Of a DNA stretch of 64,000 bases, positions 43,689 through 52,488 are shown one piece after another. The DNA comes from Sinomicrobium sp. GTDB taxonomy: Bacteria; Bacteroidota; Bacteroidia; Flavobacteriales; Flavobacteriaceae. The stretch covers positions 38,383 to 102,382 of the forward strand of contig JAJUFH010000007.1 of the NCBI GenBank assembly GCA_029266035.1, in the 5' to 3' direction. The notes under the pieces were generated by a model. That model did not search any database. It was given only the letters and a program-made list of their open reading frames with translations, and had not been told where the DNA came from. Positions within the stretch are counted from its first letter, which is position 1, and every line of letters begins with the position of its first letter. Both the position numbers and the translations under genes were made by a program.

Positions 43689-44990
43689 ATGAGAACCAAG
43701 TCTCTGAAAAAGAATAAAATAAATGTAGTAACCCTAGGGTGTTCTAAAAATGTTTACGACAGTGAGGTGCTGATGGGGCAGTTAAAGGCCGGAGGAAAAG
43801 AGGTGGTTCACGAAGAAGAAGGAAATATTGTCGTTATCAATACCTGTGGGTTTATCAACAACGCCAAAGAAGAAAGTGTCAATACCATACTCGAATACGT
43901 TCAAAAAAAGGAAGTAGGGGAGGTAGACAAGGTCTTTGTTACCGGTTGCCTTAGCGAGCGTTATAAACCCGATTTGGAAAAGGAAATCCCCGATGTGGAT
44001 CAGTATTTTGGTACCTCTGATCTTCCTATATTGCTCAAGGCGTTGGAAGCAGACTATCAGCACGAGCTAATCGGAGAGCGAATCACCACAACTCCTAAAA
44101 ATTACGCCTATCTAAAAATAGCCGAAGGCTGCGACCGTCCTTGTTCGTTTTGTGCTATTCCTCTAATGAGGGGAAAACACCGAAGTACTCCTATGGAAGA
44201 CTTGGTGAAGGAAGCTGAAAAACTCGCAGCAAACGGAGTGAAAGAGCTGATCCTTATTGCACAAGACCTGACGTATTACGGACTCGATCTCTATAAAAAA
44301 CGCAATCTAGCCGAATTGCTCCGCAAACTGGCAGCTGTAGAAGGAATTTCTTGGATTCGCCTGCACTATGCCTTTCCTACTGGCTTTCCCATGGATGTGT
44401 TAGAAGTGATGCGAGAAGAGCCCAAAATATGTAACTATATGGATATTCCCCTCCAGCATATCGCCGATCCTATACTCAAATCAATGCGAAGGGGAACTAC
44501 GAGAGAAAAGACCACTCGACTGTTACAGGAGTTCCGAAAAGCAGTGCCGGGAATGGCTATCCGTACCACGCTTATCGTGGGTTATCCCGGAGAAACTGAA
44601 GAAGATTTTCAAGTACTGAAAGAATGGGTAGAGGAAATGCGTTTTGAAAGGTTAGGCTGTTTCACTTATTCGCACGAAGAGAACACACATGCTTATAGCT
44701 TGGAAGACGATGTCCCCGAAGAAGTAAAACAACAGCGAGCTTCAGAGATTATGGAAATACAGTCTCGTATCTCTTGGGAGCTCAATCAGGAAAAGATAGG
44801 AAATACCTACCGCTGTATCATAGACCGCAAAGAAGGAAACTACTTTGTGGGACGTACGGAGTTCGATTCGCCCGATGTGGATAATGAGGTGCTTATCGAT
44901 GCGAGCCTACACTATCTGAGAATAGGAGAGTTTGCCGATATAAAAATTACAGATGCTTCCGATTTTGATCTGTACGGAGATCCTGCCTGA
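43689..44990 (+). CDS. rimO: Ribosomal protein S12 methylthiotransferase RimO
   Basis: 433 residues. N-terminal UPF0004 domain with three cluster cysteines (VTLGCSKNVYDSE, INTCGFINNA, VTGCLSERY), radical-SAM domain with CxxxCxxC in AEGCDRPCSFCAIPLMRGKHRS, and a C-terminal TRAM domain (about 370-433). LGCSKN and MRGKHRSTPMEDL separate it from MiaB. It adds methylthio to the S12 aspartate. Its own promoter lies just upstream. Confidence 0.95.
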   Translation: MRTKSLKKNKINVVTLGCSKNVYDSEVLMGQLKAGGKEVVHEEEGNIVVINTCGFINNAKEESVNTILEYVQKKEVGEVDKVFVTGCLSERYKPDLEKEIPDVDQYFGTSDLPILLKALEADYQHELIGERITTTPKNYAYLKIAEGCDRPCSFCAIPLMRGKHRSTPMEDLVKEAEKLAANGVKELILIAQDLTYYGLDLYKKRNLAELLRKLAAVEGISWIRLHYAFPTGFPMDVLEVMREEPKICNYMDIPLQHIADPILKSMRRGTTREKTTRLLQEFRKAVPGMAIRTTLIVGYPGETEEDFQVLKEWVEEMRFERLGCFTYSHEENTHAYSLEDDVPEEVKQQRASEIMEIQSRISWELNQEKIGNTYRCIIDRKEGNYFVGRTEFDSPDVDNEVLIDASLHYLRIGEFADIKITDASDFDLYGDPA

Positions 44991-45036
44991 GAATAATTTG
45001 TCTTATCTTGTAGGCAATTTTTAAAATGTCTGAGCT

Positions 45037-46107
45037 ATGAAGAGCTTGCTTTTTGCAGGAGCCCTATTATTACTGCTTAGCTGTGGTAACTCTACCCAGA
45101 ACTATGAGCTCCGAGATATATCAGGAATTGAGGTGAATACGATATGGGAAGATTCTATGAGTGTCAGAGCCGTCGAAATAGCTCGAGATGGAAGCCTGTG
45201 GTTTGCCGACAACAGGGGGAGGTTTGGTTATTTCGACTATAAGGATAAGGTGGTTATGGACTCTGTAAAATACGATACCATAGTGCCTCATTTTAGAGCA
45301 ATAGCATCAAATGGCGAGAATATCTTTCTGTTGAGTATAGGCAACCCCGCGCTATTGTACAAGATTGATGACAAATTAGAAGCTACCCTAGTGTATCAGG
45401 AAAAAGATTCGGCGGTTTTTTACGATGCGGTGAAATTTTGGAACAGTGAAGAGGGAATAGCGATGGGCGATCCCGTTGAGGAGGGATGTCTTTCGGTATT
45501 GATTACCCGCAACGGCGGAAATTCTTGGTCGAAAGTGCCTTGTGATCTCCTGCCTCCTTTAGCAAAAGGAGAAGCTGCCTTTGCTGCCAGTAATACCAAC
45601 ATCGCCATTTCGGGTGAGTATACTTGGCTGATTACCGGAGGAGTGCGAAGCAGGGTTTTTTATTCCCCCGACAAGGGGCGTAGCTGGAAAGTGTACGATA
45701 CACCGGTAGTTCAAGGAGAACCTACTATGGGGATGTATTCGGTAGATTTTTGGGACAAAGATCACGGATATGCCATAGGAGGAGATTATACTCGACCGGA
45801 ATATCATACCGCCAATAAGCTGCGCACCGAAGATGGCGGAAAAACTTGGCAACTCGCAGCCAATAACAGAGGTCCGGGATATAGATCGTGTGTGCAGTAC
45901 GTTCCCAACCAAAAAGGTAATGAGTTGGTAGCTGTGGGCTTTGAGGGAATAGCCTTTTCTCAAGATGGAGGAGCGTACTGGAAGCAATTGTCGGATGAGG
46001 GCTTTTACACCATAAGGTTTCTCAACGATTCCACAGCCTATGCTGCTGGTAAGGGGAGGGTGGCGAGAGTATTGCTCCGCAAAAATGGTGTAAACACGAG
46101 CAATTAG
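45037..46107 (+). CDS. YCF48/BNR-repeat beta-propeller lipoprotein
   Basis: 356 residues. Lipobox LLLLLSC16GNS after a short hydrophobic start, so a lipid-anchored envelope protein. Repeats of the DGGxxW type: ITRNGGNSWSKV, YSPDKGRSWKVYD, RTEDGGKTWQLA, FSQDGGAYWKQL; these are the YCF48/sialidase-like blades of a beta-propeller. Databases often call the family oxidoreductase, which the sequence does not support. The function is unknown. Confidence 0.87.
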   Translation: MKSLLFAGALLLLLSCGNSTQNYELRDISGIEVNTIWEDSMSVRAVEIARDGSLWFADNRGRFGYFDYKDKVVMDSVKYDTIVPHFRAIASNGENIFLLSIGNPALLYKIDDKLEATLVYQEKDSAVFYDAVKFWNSEEGIAMGDPVEEGCLSVLITRNGGNSWSKVPCDLLPPLAKGEAAFAASNTNIAISGEYTWLITGGVRSRVFYSPDKGRSWKVYDTPVVQGEPTMGMYSVDFWDKDHGYAIGGDYTRPEYHTANKLRTEDGGKTWQLAANNRGPGYRSCVQYVPNQKGNELVAVGFEGIAFSQDGGAYWKQLSDEGFYTIRFLNDSTAYAAGKGRVARVLLRKNGVNTSN

Positions 46108-46231
46108 TGAGAAGGTTGCATTGCAAGTCTGAGCAAATCAATTGCCCCCTGAATAATAAAATATCATTTTACACAATGGTGTCATAATAACTTTTGATTG
46201 TCTTTTATGACTATTACTATATAAATTATTC

Positions 46232-46239
46232 TAATTTTG
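46232..46239 (+). promoter_or_regulatory. -7 element of the trxB promoter
   Basis: TAATTTTG at 46232-46239. It overlaps the alternative TTG start at 46237, which makes the ATG at 46267 the real start. A clear -33 TTG was not found. Confidence 0.5.
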
Positions 46240-46266
46240 TTAGGTACAATAAATAAGAAAACAGCT

Positions 46267-47235
46267 ATGTCAGATCAAGTAGAAAAAATCAAATGTCTTA
46301 TTATAGGGTCTGGTCCGGCCGGATATACGGCGGCCATCTATGCGTCGAGAGCCGATCTCAAGCCTGTGATGTATACAGGAATGGAACCGGGCGGACAGCT
46401 TACTACCACTACAGAAGTAGATAATTTTCCCGGATATCCGGAAGGGATAGACGGTCCTACTATGATGTTGCAATTGCAAAAACAAGCAGAGCGTTTCGGG
46501 ACGGAAGTGAGAATAGGAATGGTGACTGAGGTTGAGCTCAGCGAAGAAAGAGGAGGAATACACAAGGTTGTGGTAGACAACGACAAGCAAATAGAAGCTG
46601 AAGCCATTATCATAGCTACAGGAGCATCTGCCAAGTACCTGGGACTCCCCAGTGAGCAGCGCCTTAGAGGAGGTGGAGTTTCTGCCTGTGCCGTTTGTGA
46701 TGGCTTTTTCTACAAAGGGCAAGACGTTGCCATCGTAGGAGGAGGGGATACCGCTGCCGAAGAAGCTACCTATCTCGCCAATATCTGTTCCAAAGTGACT
46801 ATGTTGGTGCGCAAGGGAGAGATGAGAGCCTCCAAAGCTATGCAGCATAGAGTTAACAGTACGCCCAATTTGGAAGTGAAGTATTTTTCAGAAATTGACG
46901 AAGTGCTCGGAGATCAAGTGGTGGAAGGACTGCGAATTGTAAACAATCAAACCGGAGAAAAAGAAGAAATCTCGATCACCGGACTCTTCATCGCTATCGG
47001 TCACAAACCGAATACGGATGTGTTTAAAGGGCAGTTGGATATGGACGAAACCGGTTATATACTCACTTCAGGAAAAACCACTCAAACCAGTAAACCGGGA
47101 GTATTTGCCTGTGGCGACGTACAAGACAAAGACTACCGTCAGGCCGTTACAGCCGCCGGAACAGGATGTATGGCCGCACTCGATACCGAGAGATACCTAG
47201 CTGAAGTAAAAGCTCCGGAAGAAGTAGAAAGCTAA
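46267..47235 (+). CDS. trxB: Thioredoxin-disulfide reductase
   Basis: 322 residues from the ATG at 46267. FAD-binding GSGPAGYTAAIYASRA near the N-terminus, redox CxxC in SACAVCDGFFYKG, NADPH-binding VAIVGGGDTAAEEATYL, and the C-terminal FAD motif GVFACGDVQDKDYRQAVTAAGTGCMAAL. It keeps thioredoxin reduced. A terminator follows 18 bases after the stop. Confidence 0.96.
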   Translation: MSDQVEKIKCLIIGSGPAGYTAAIYASRADLKPVMYTGMEPGGQLTTTTEVDNFPGYPEGIDGPTMMLQLQKQAERFGTEVRIGMVTEVELSEERGGIHKVVVDNDKQIEAEAIIIATGASAKYLGLPSEQRLRGGGVSACAVCDGFFYKGQDVAIVGGGDTAAEEATYLANICSKVTMLVRKGEMRASKAMQHRVNSTPNLEVKYFSEIDEVLGDQVVEGLRIVNNQTGEKEEISITGLFIAIGHKPNTDVFKGQLDMDETGYILTSGKTTQTSKPGVFACGDVQDKDYRQAVTAAGTGCMAALDTERYLAEVKAPEEVES

Positions 47236-47252
47236 AATATTACGCTATAATC

Positions 47253-47302
47253 AAAAAACTCCTTCCTGTTTGTCCGGTGGACAAAATGGGAGGAGTTTTT
47301 TA
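47253..47302 (+). terminator. Rho-independent terminator after trxB
   Basis: Outer stem AAAAAACTCCTTCC / GGGAGGAGTTTTTT enclosing a second hairpin TTTGTCC / GGACAAA. Confidence 0.8.
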
Positions 47303-47427
47303 TTACTGTATAATAGGAATAATATGTATGAAGCCGGTGTCCTGAGCCTGTCCCTGCCAGCCGGCAGGCTGGGAAGAATCTCTTCTCCAGCTCAAAGCAT
47401 CTTAAGGTCAAACTGTAAGCTTGGGTA

Positions 47428-47450
47428 CCTCCCTTTGTCTAAAGGGAGGA
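47428..47450. repeat. Dispersed palindromic hairpin repeat, copy 1
   Basis: Stem CCTCCCTTT, loop GTCT, stem AAAGGGAGG, followed by AGTCTTTTTT. Near-identical copies are at 53064-53086 and 63789-63811. Just upstream (47352-47372) is another palindrome, CCTGCC-AGCC-GGCAGG. Confidence 0.75.
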
Positions 47451-47538
47451 GTCTTTTTTATAACTATTAAGCAAAAAACACTAAGAACTTCGAACTAATC
47501 AACTACAAATGGTACCACACTAATTCGTCTATGGGGGG

Positions 47539-47560
47539 GAGACGCAAAATTTTGCGTCTC
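47539..47560. repeat. 22-base perfect palindrome, REP-like
   Basis: GAGACGCAAAA followed directly by its exact complement TTTTGCGTCTC, preceded by a G-run. Lies in the gene-free stretch between trxB and the PLP gene. Confidence 0.72.
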
Positions 47561-47569
47561 TACAGCGTC

Positions 47570-47692
47570 TGGTTTATATCGTATCGCTGTTCTACACATC
47601 GCCCTGAAAAGGTAGTTGAAGCCAACTATAAACCATAAACCCCAAACTCCAAACTCCAAACTTCAACCCCCAAACTCCAAACTCCCCAAAGC
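47570..47692. repeat. Low-complexity AAACTCC-type repeat
   Basis: From about 47620 the sequence consists of AACTCCAA / AACCCCAA-like units and runs into the 3' end of the PLP-enzyme gene (stop at 47663). The remaining part of 47303-47662 holds two palindromes and no gene. Confidence 0.55.
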
Positions 47693-48715
47693 ATTACACA
47701 GCATTGCTATATCCTCTTCTTCATGGGCGGCCGATAGCACTATGCGCTGTACCATAGGAGTGGTATTGTCCGGATAGTGAAATGCAGTGATCACTATATT
47801 GTTGTTTATCAGATGATGGGTGAGGACGTCCTGATTGTGAGCGTATACTGGATGTCCTTCTATACGGTTGAAAGCAATATCGGAGTCGGCCAGAAACCGG
47901 TCGAATACCTTCATATTGCGCTGTAGCTTTTCCCGTTGTTTGTCGTATAAAGGTAACGCGTCGACAAAGCTGGCCATGGCAGCGGGAGCTGCCGGACTGG
48001 CACCGGCGTAGAAGGGGTGATTCTGTAAATTTTTGATACGGGATGAAATCCCGCATATTACCCCTGCCTGTATTCCAAATCCCTTGCCTGCGGATGCACA
48101 TACCAGAAGTTCGCGAAAGGGTGTTTTTTGCAGTTTTTTAAAAACACCACCTCCTCGTTCGCCCATCACCCCCAATCCGTGAGAGTCATCGGCTACAAAA
48201 ACAGTTTGTTTTAAGGGTAATTTGGTATACCAGTCGTTTTCGTAAAGATTGTTTTTGGTGCTGACCGAATCACATAGCACCACGGCAATCTTATCGGGAT
48301 GGGAAGAGGCAAAGGTATTTACCGAGCTTATAAGATCTTCTACTGTAGTTGCTACGATTGTATTTGGATGATAAAGTGCTGGATGCGTTCCCTTTAGGCT
48401 AAATAAGGAGTAGATGTCTTCTTCAAAAGCCTTGAGCGTGAGTTGTCCTGCGAGAAATCCGGAAGATACCGAAAGAGTCGATTCACTTCCTATGAGTGTG
48501 GCAAACTCCGCTTCCGATGTTTCGTAAATATCGATGCTTACATTAGCTTTTCGCGATGCAGCATAGCCCGAGCCATAGCGGTGGATATTCCGAATTAGGA
48601 TATCGCGAAAATCGGGTAGGGTAGTGAGTCCCAGATAGGCAGTACCTCCAAAATAGAGGTATTGTTTTCCCCCGGACACCAGCAGGCGGCCGGGAGAGGA
48701 ATCAATGGTAAACAT
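47663..48715 (-). CDS. PLP-dependent aminotransferase class I/II-fold enzyme (BioF/KBL-like)
   Basis: 350 residues of alpha-oxoamine synthase type. Start FTIDSSPGRLLVSGGKQYLYFGGTAYLGL, pyridoxal-contact VFVADDSHGLGVMGE (D and H) and Schiff-base lysine in CASAGKGFGIQAG. It resembles 8-amino-7-oxononanoate synthase and glycine C-acetyltransferase but is shorter (350 against about 390). Its ATG overlaps the stop of the epimerase gene (TAATG), so the two are coupled. The C-terminal end runs into AAACTCC repeats. The substrate is unknown. Confidence 0.9.
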   Translation of the reverse strand: MFTIDSSPGRLLVSGGKQYLYFGGTAYLGLTTLPDFRDILIRNIHRYGSGYAASRKANVSIDIYETSEAEFATLIGSESTLSVSSGFLAGQLTLKAFEEDIYSLFSLKGTHPALYHPNTIVATTVEDLISSVNTFASSHPDKIAVVLCDSVSTKNNLYENDWYTKLPLKQTVFVADDSHGLGVMGERGGGVFKKLQKTPFRELLVCASAGKGFGIQAGVICGISSRIKNLQNHPFYAGASPAAPAAMASFVDALPLYDKQREKLQRNMKVFDRFLADSDIAFNRIEGHPVYAHNQDVLTHHLINNNIVITAFHYPDNTTPMVQRIVLSAAHEEEDIAMLCNALGSLEFGG

Positions 48716-49728
48716 TATATATTGAGCGTTATTCCCGATCCTGGTATTTTCGGGAAGATGACTTTTCCGTTATCTTCTATAACTACTCCGGTAGCGATAT
48801 CTCCTTTCAGCAACATAGCTCCATCCATATCTACATAGTCCAGTTGTGGCAGCAGTTGTGCAATGGCAGAAATTCCAACAGTAGATTCTGTCATACAGCC
48901 TACCATAACCTTCAACCCAAAAGAACGCCCTTTCTCTATCATTCGCAGCGCAGGGGTTAGTCCGCCGCATTTGGTGAGTTTAATATTGATTCCGTGAAAG
49001 TAATCCTTACACTTTTCCACATCGCTCTCCACTATACAGCTTTCGTCGGCAATCACCGGAAGAGCCGACTCTGTCAGAACCTTTTTCATACCCTCCCAGT
49101 TATCGGCTTTTAAAGGTTGTTCTATAAACTCTACTCCGAGTTCTTTGAGTTGGTGAGAGTTTTCTATGGCTTCTTCCGGAGTCCAGGCGCAGTTGGCATC
49201 TACCCTAAAGGTTGCATCGGTGTGTTTGCGAAGTGCCTGTACAATGGCCACATCGCGATCGGTACCCAGCTTTATCTTGTACAACGGCCAGGGTTGTTCC
49301 TGCATTTTTGCCACCATTTTTTCTATGGTGTCAATACCTATAGTATAGTTGGTAATGGGGTATTTGTCGGTATTGGTTCCCCATATTTCAAAAAGAGGTT
49401 TCCCCTGTAATTTTCCGTAGAGGTCATGAGCTGCAAGGTCGAGTGCACAGATGGCAAAATTGCTCAAATTTTCTTTGGTAAGAAATTCGTGAAAAGCTTC
49501 GGGAGTACTATATTCAAAGTTTTTGATGCGATCTTCTATGGTCAGAATTTCGCGGGTCATAGAGTCCAAGGTAATATTGTAATAAGGGTTGGAAGTCGCC
49601 TCACCGTAGCCTGTTTTTCCGTTTAGAGACAGACAGACAATAAGAGTATCTTGAAAGTCGTGAGATTCTCTGGAAATATTGAAAGTATGTTTTAGTTCCA
49701 GTTGGTGTTTTTTTAGTGTAATCTCCAT
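48715..49728 (-). CDS. Dipeptide epimerase (enolase superfamily, L-Ala-D/L-Glu type)
   Basis: 337 residues. N-terminal capping domain (HTFNISRESHDFQDTLIVCLSLNGKTGYGEATSNPYY) and TIM barrel with catalytic lysine in LYKIKLG, metal ligands D in FRVDANCAW, E in EFIEQPL and D in IADESC, and second lysine in INIKLTKCGGL. Known relatives epimerise Ala-Glu and other dipeptides from peptidoglycan. It is coupled to the PLP enzyme downstream, which may use the released product; that link is inference. Confidence 0.92.
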   Translation of the reverse strand: MEITLKKHQLELKHTFNISRESHDFQDTLIVCLSLNGKTGYGEATSNPYYNITLDSMTREILTIEDRIKNFEYSTPEAFHEFLTKENLSNFAICALDLAAHDLYGKLQGKPLFEIWGTNTDKYPITNYTIGIDTIEKMVAKMQEQPWPLYKIKLGTDRDVAIVQALRKHTDATFRVDANCAWTPEEAIENSHQLKELGVEFIEQPLKADNWEGMKKVLTESALPVIADESCIVESDVEKCKDYFHGINIKLTKCGGLTPALRMIEKGRSFGLKVMVGCMTESTVGISAIAQLLPQLDYVDMDGAMLLKGDIATGVVIEDNGKVIFPKIPGSGITLNI

Positions 49729-49774
49729 AATGCCAATTTAAGTTTGTGGATTTATTGGTTAATTTCTTTATTTC

Positions 49775-51211
49775 TTAATCGCAGTTATATCCGAACAATT
49801 TTTTTTCTTTGATGAGTTGAGCAACACCTTTTGGAAGCATATTTTCCCAGCCGCTCTTGCCTTCCGATATCATTTTGAGCACCTCTTTAGAATAGATGTC
49901 GAGGGTATCGGGGTCAAAATCAGTTATATCCGCCACCTTGTCGTGCAACTTGAAATAATGGTATAAGTCTTCCATATCAGGATGCACTTTCAGGCTTTCA
50001 CTGTTTAAAATTTCTCCGGTTTCCGCATCTTTCATGGGGTAGAGGTATATTTTTAAGTTTTTGAAAAAAAGCTTTCCAAAACCTTCAAACATACCACCGC
50101 TAAGGTGCCTGTAATATTTTTCATCAAAAATATTCACCAAGCTACTTACGCCCATAGACAGCCCCATGCGATGTTTGGTGTGTTTGGAGAAGTATTCTAC
50201 TAGCCTGTAATACTCTCTAAAATTTGATATCATAACGGTTTGACCGAGAGAACACAGCAATTCTGCTCTATCCATAAAATCCTGTTCGTCGATCTCACCT
50301 TCCGCACTTAAATTAGACAAGGTAATCTCAAAAATAACTTCGGTGTTTTTTCGGTCTACCTTGTTTTCTTGTATAAACATTTCGTAGGCCTTCTTGTACA
50401 TGGTCATATTTACCTTGGTAACCGGTCTAAAACTGCCTCGTAGTGTGAGCAGGTTTTTCTTGTAGAGCAATGCTTCGGGAAAGATATTGTTTCCGTCGGG
50501 ACCAAACATTACTGCTTCTGTCATTTCATTTTTTAGCAGTTGCAAGCTCATCAATCGGTTGTCTACCTTTAGAAACCTCGGTCCCGAAAAATTGATCAGA
50601 TCGATCTCCAAGTCGTCTTTATCTATATTGTCGTACAGGCTTTTTAGCAACTTCTTGGGTTGATCGTGCATATAATAAGCCCCGTAAATCAGGTTTACCC
50701 CCAAAACACCAAGGGTCTCCTGTTGCATCTGCGTATCGGTTTGGTGAAATCGGATATGAATGATAATCTCGTTGTAGTTCTCCGTGGGGTCGGCCTGAAA
50801 CCGCAGACCTACCCAGCCGTGTCCTTTGTACTTCTTGCTGAAATCTATGGTAGCAACGGTATTGGCATAGGTGAAAAACAATTTATTGGGATGCCTTTTT
50901 CTCGAGATGCGATCTTCAACCAGCCGTATCTCGTGATCCAGCATTTTTTTTAGTCGCGACTGAGTGACATAGCGACCGTCGTCTTCAAGTCCGTATATAG
51001 CGTCACTAAAATCCTTGTCGTAGGCACTCATCGCCTTGGCAATTGTACCGGAAGCCCCTCCAGCTCTGAAAAAATTGCGGACTGTTTCCTGACCTGCACC
51101 GATCTCTGCAAAGGTGCCATAGATATCCTTGTTAAGGTTTACCCTAAGGGTTTTGGATTTGGTAGATGGAATGTGTTCTATCTCTTTGTCTCCCTTTAAA
51201 ACAATCGTCAT
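49775..51211 (-). CDS. Conserved protein of unknown function
   Basis: 478 residues. Strongly conserved-looking stretches: STKSKTLRVNLNKDIYGTFAEIGAGQETVRNFFRAGGASGTIAKAMSAYDKDFSDAIYG, VTQSRLKKMLDHE, FFTYANTVATIDF, HGWVGLRFQ, LGVNLIYGAYYM, NFSGPRFLKVDNRLMSLQLLKNEMTEAVMFGPDGN, LTLRGSFRPVTKVNMTMYKKAYEMF. No signal peptide or membrane segment. Homologues in Bacteroidota carry doubtful names such as TonB-dependent receptor or nicotinate-nucleotide adenylyltransferase, and neither is supported by any motif I see. Genes downstream on the same strand are the epimerase and PLP enzyme, 47 bases away. Confidence 0.9.
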   Translation of the reverse strand: MTIVLKGDKEIEHIPSTKSKTLRVNLNKDIYGTFAEIGAGQETVRNFFRAGGASGTIAKAMSAYDKDFSDAIYGLEDDGRYVTQSRLKKMLDHEIRLVEDRISRKRHPNKLFFTYANTVATIDFSKKYKGHGWVGLRFQADPTENYNEIIIHIRFHQTDTQMQQETLGVLGVNLIYGAYYMHDQPKKLLKSLYDNIDKDDLEIDLINFSGPRFLKVDNRLMSLQLLKNEMTEAVMFGPDGNNIFPEALLYKKNLLTLRGSFRPVTKVNMTMYKKAYEMFIQENKVDRKNTEVIFEITLSNLSAEGEIDEQDFMDRAELLCSLGQTVMISNFREYYRLVEYFSKHTKHRMGLSMGVSSLVNIFDEKYYRHLSGGMFEGFGKLFFKNLKIYLYPMKDAETGEILNSESLKVHPDMEDLYHYFKLHDKVADITDFDPDTLDIYSKEVLKMISEGKSGWENMLPKGVAQLIKEKKLFGYNCD

Positions 51212-51581
51212 CGTCTAAGTGTTTTGTTGTCGAGTTGAATCTGAGTTCTGTAACTGCAACTGCTACAGTGTAGATCCTTTGTAAACGTTCTACGGTCAAA
51301 TAGTTGGTTTGTTAAGTTGTTGATTTTTATTGGAATAACCAATAGTTTCAACAACTGTATAACTGTTGCAAAATCACTCTCTTTTTTTAACTAAAACCAT
51401 TAAGTTAGGAGCGTTTTTGGTCAGACAAAGTTAAAAATTATCGCCAAGTATTGCGGTGAATATAGTGCAAAAAAAGGGTAGCTGAATTGAATAATCCGCA
51501 CTTGGAGAAACGACTTATTGTGTTAAAGTGAATTTTGCTGTGTATCCGTTTTCCAGTCGCTGTTTTTTTGTAATTTAGCCT
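51212..51581. other. Intergenic region between divergent genes
   Basis: About 370 bases. It contains several TTG/AACTG-rich imperfect repeats (for example CAACA / TGTTG near 51350-51372) and probably both divergent promoters. No RNA gene or open frame was recognised. Confidence 0.4.
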
Positions 51582-52400
51582 ATGGTTTTACAAAGTCTGC
51601 AAAAAGACATTAATCACGCAAAGGCTTCTCCGTTGAAAATTACATTTTTAGGTACAGGCACCTCACAGGGTATTCCGGTAATCGGGAGCAGTCATCCCGT
51701 TTGTCTCAGTACAGATTTGAGAGACAAACGTCTTCGGGTGTCTGTATTGGTAGAGTGGGATGACTTCTGTTTTGTGGTAGACTGTGGCCCCGATTTCAGG
51801 CAGCAGATGCTCAGGGCAGAAGTTAGTCGTATAGACGGGATTCTCTTTACTCACGAACACGCCGATCACACTATGGGGCTCGACGATATTCGCCCCTTCT
51901 TTTTTCGCCAGGGCGATATTCCTATCTACGCTCATAAAAGAGTGCTGGGCGAACTCAGAAAACGCTTCCCCTATATTTTTGTAAGTGGATCTGAAAAATA
52001 TCCGGGAGCACCGGGCGTAAAGGAAATCGAGGTAGTCGACAATCGCCCCCTCCAACTCGGAGGTATTTCCGTAGTGCCGATAAGTGCTATGCACAACCAA
52101 CTCCAAGTATTCGGCTATCGCTTTGGGGATTTTGCCTATCTCACCGATGTAAAGACCATTTCAGATGAGGAGATGGAAAAAGCTAAGGGGCTAAAGGTAT
52201 TGGTGATCAATGCCCTTCGTACAGAGCCACATCCCTCTCATTTAAACCTTGAAGAAGCCCTCCAACTTATAGAAAAACTAAAACCCGAAAAAGCCTATAT
52301 TACTCATATCAGCCACTTGCTCGGATTTCATGCTGAAGTGGAAAAGGAACTGCCCGAAGGTGTGTTCTTGGCCTACGACAATTTGCAATTACAGCTCTAA
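51582..52400 (+). CDS. MBL-fold metallo-hydrolase (PhnP-like)
   Basis: 272 residues. Metallo-beta-lactamase fold: FLGTGTSQGIPVIGSSHPVC, FVVDCGPDFRQQML, metal motif THEHADHTMGLDDIRPFFF (HxHxDH), histidine in ISAMHNQLQVFGYRFGDFAYLTDV and final YITHISHLLGFH. It resembles PhnP/RNase Z-like phosphodiesterases acting on cyclic phosphates or nucleotides. No phn genes are nearby, so a general role is likely. Confidence 0.92.
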   Translation: MVLQSLQKDINHAKASPLKITFLGTGTSQGIPVIGSSHPVCLSTDLRDKRLRVSVLVEWDDFCFVVDCGPDFRQQMLRAEVSRIDGILFTHEHADHTMGLDDIRPFFFRQGDIPIYAHKRVLGELRKRFPYIFVSGSEKYPGAPGVKEIEVVDNRPLQLGGISVVPISAMHNQLQVFGYRFGDFAYLTDVKTISDEEMEKAKGLKVLVINALRTEPHPSHLNLEEALQLIEKLKPEKAYITHISHLLGFHAEVEKELPEGVFLAYDNLQLQL

Positions 52401-52428
52401 GGATACACTGTCGAGTGCAGGGATATCG

Positions 52429-52436
52429 TATCTTTG
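52429..52436 (+). promoter_or_regulatory. -7 element before the 52489 gene
   Basis: TATCTTTG at 52429-52436, 52 bases before the ATG and 29 bases after the MBL stop. Confidence 0.45.
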
Positions 52437-52488
52437 CAACTGCCATACTCGAAACAAATAAGCTTCTGGCAATTGTAATATTATAACT

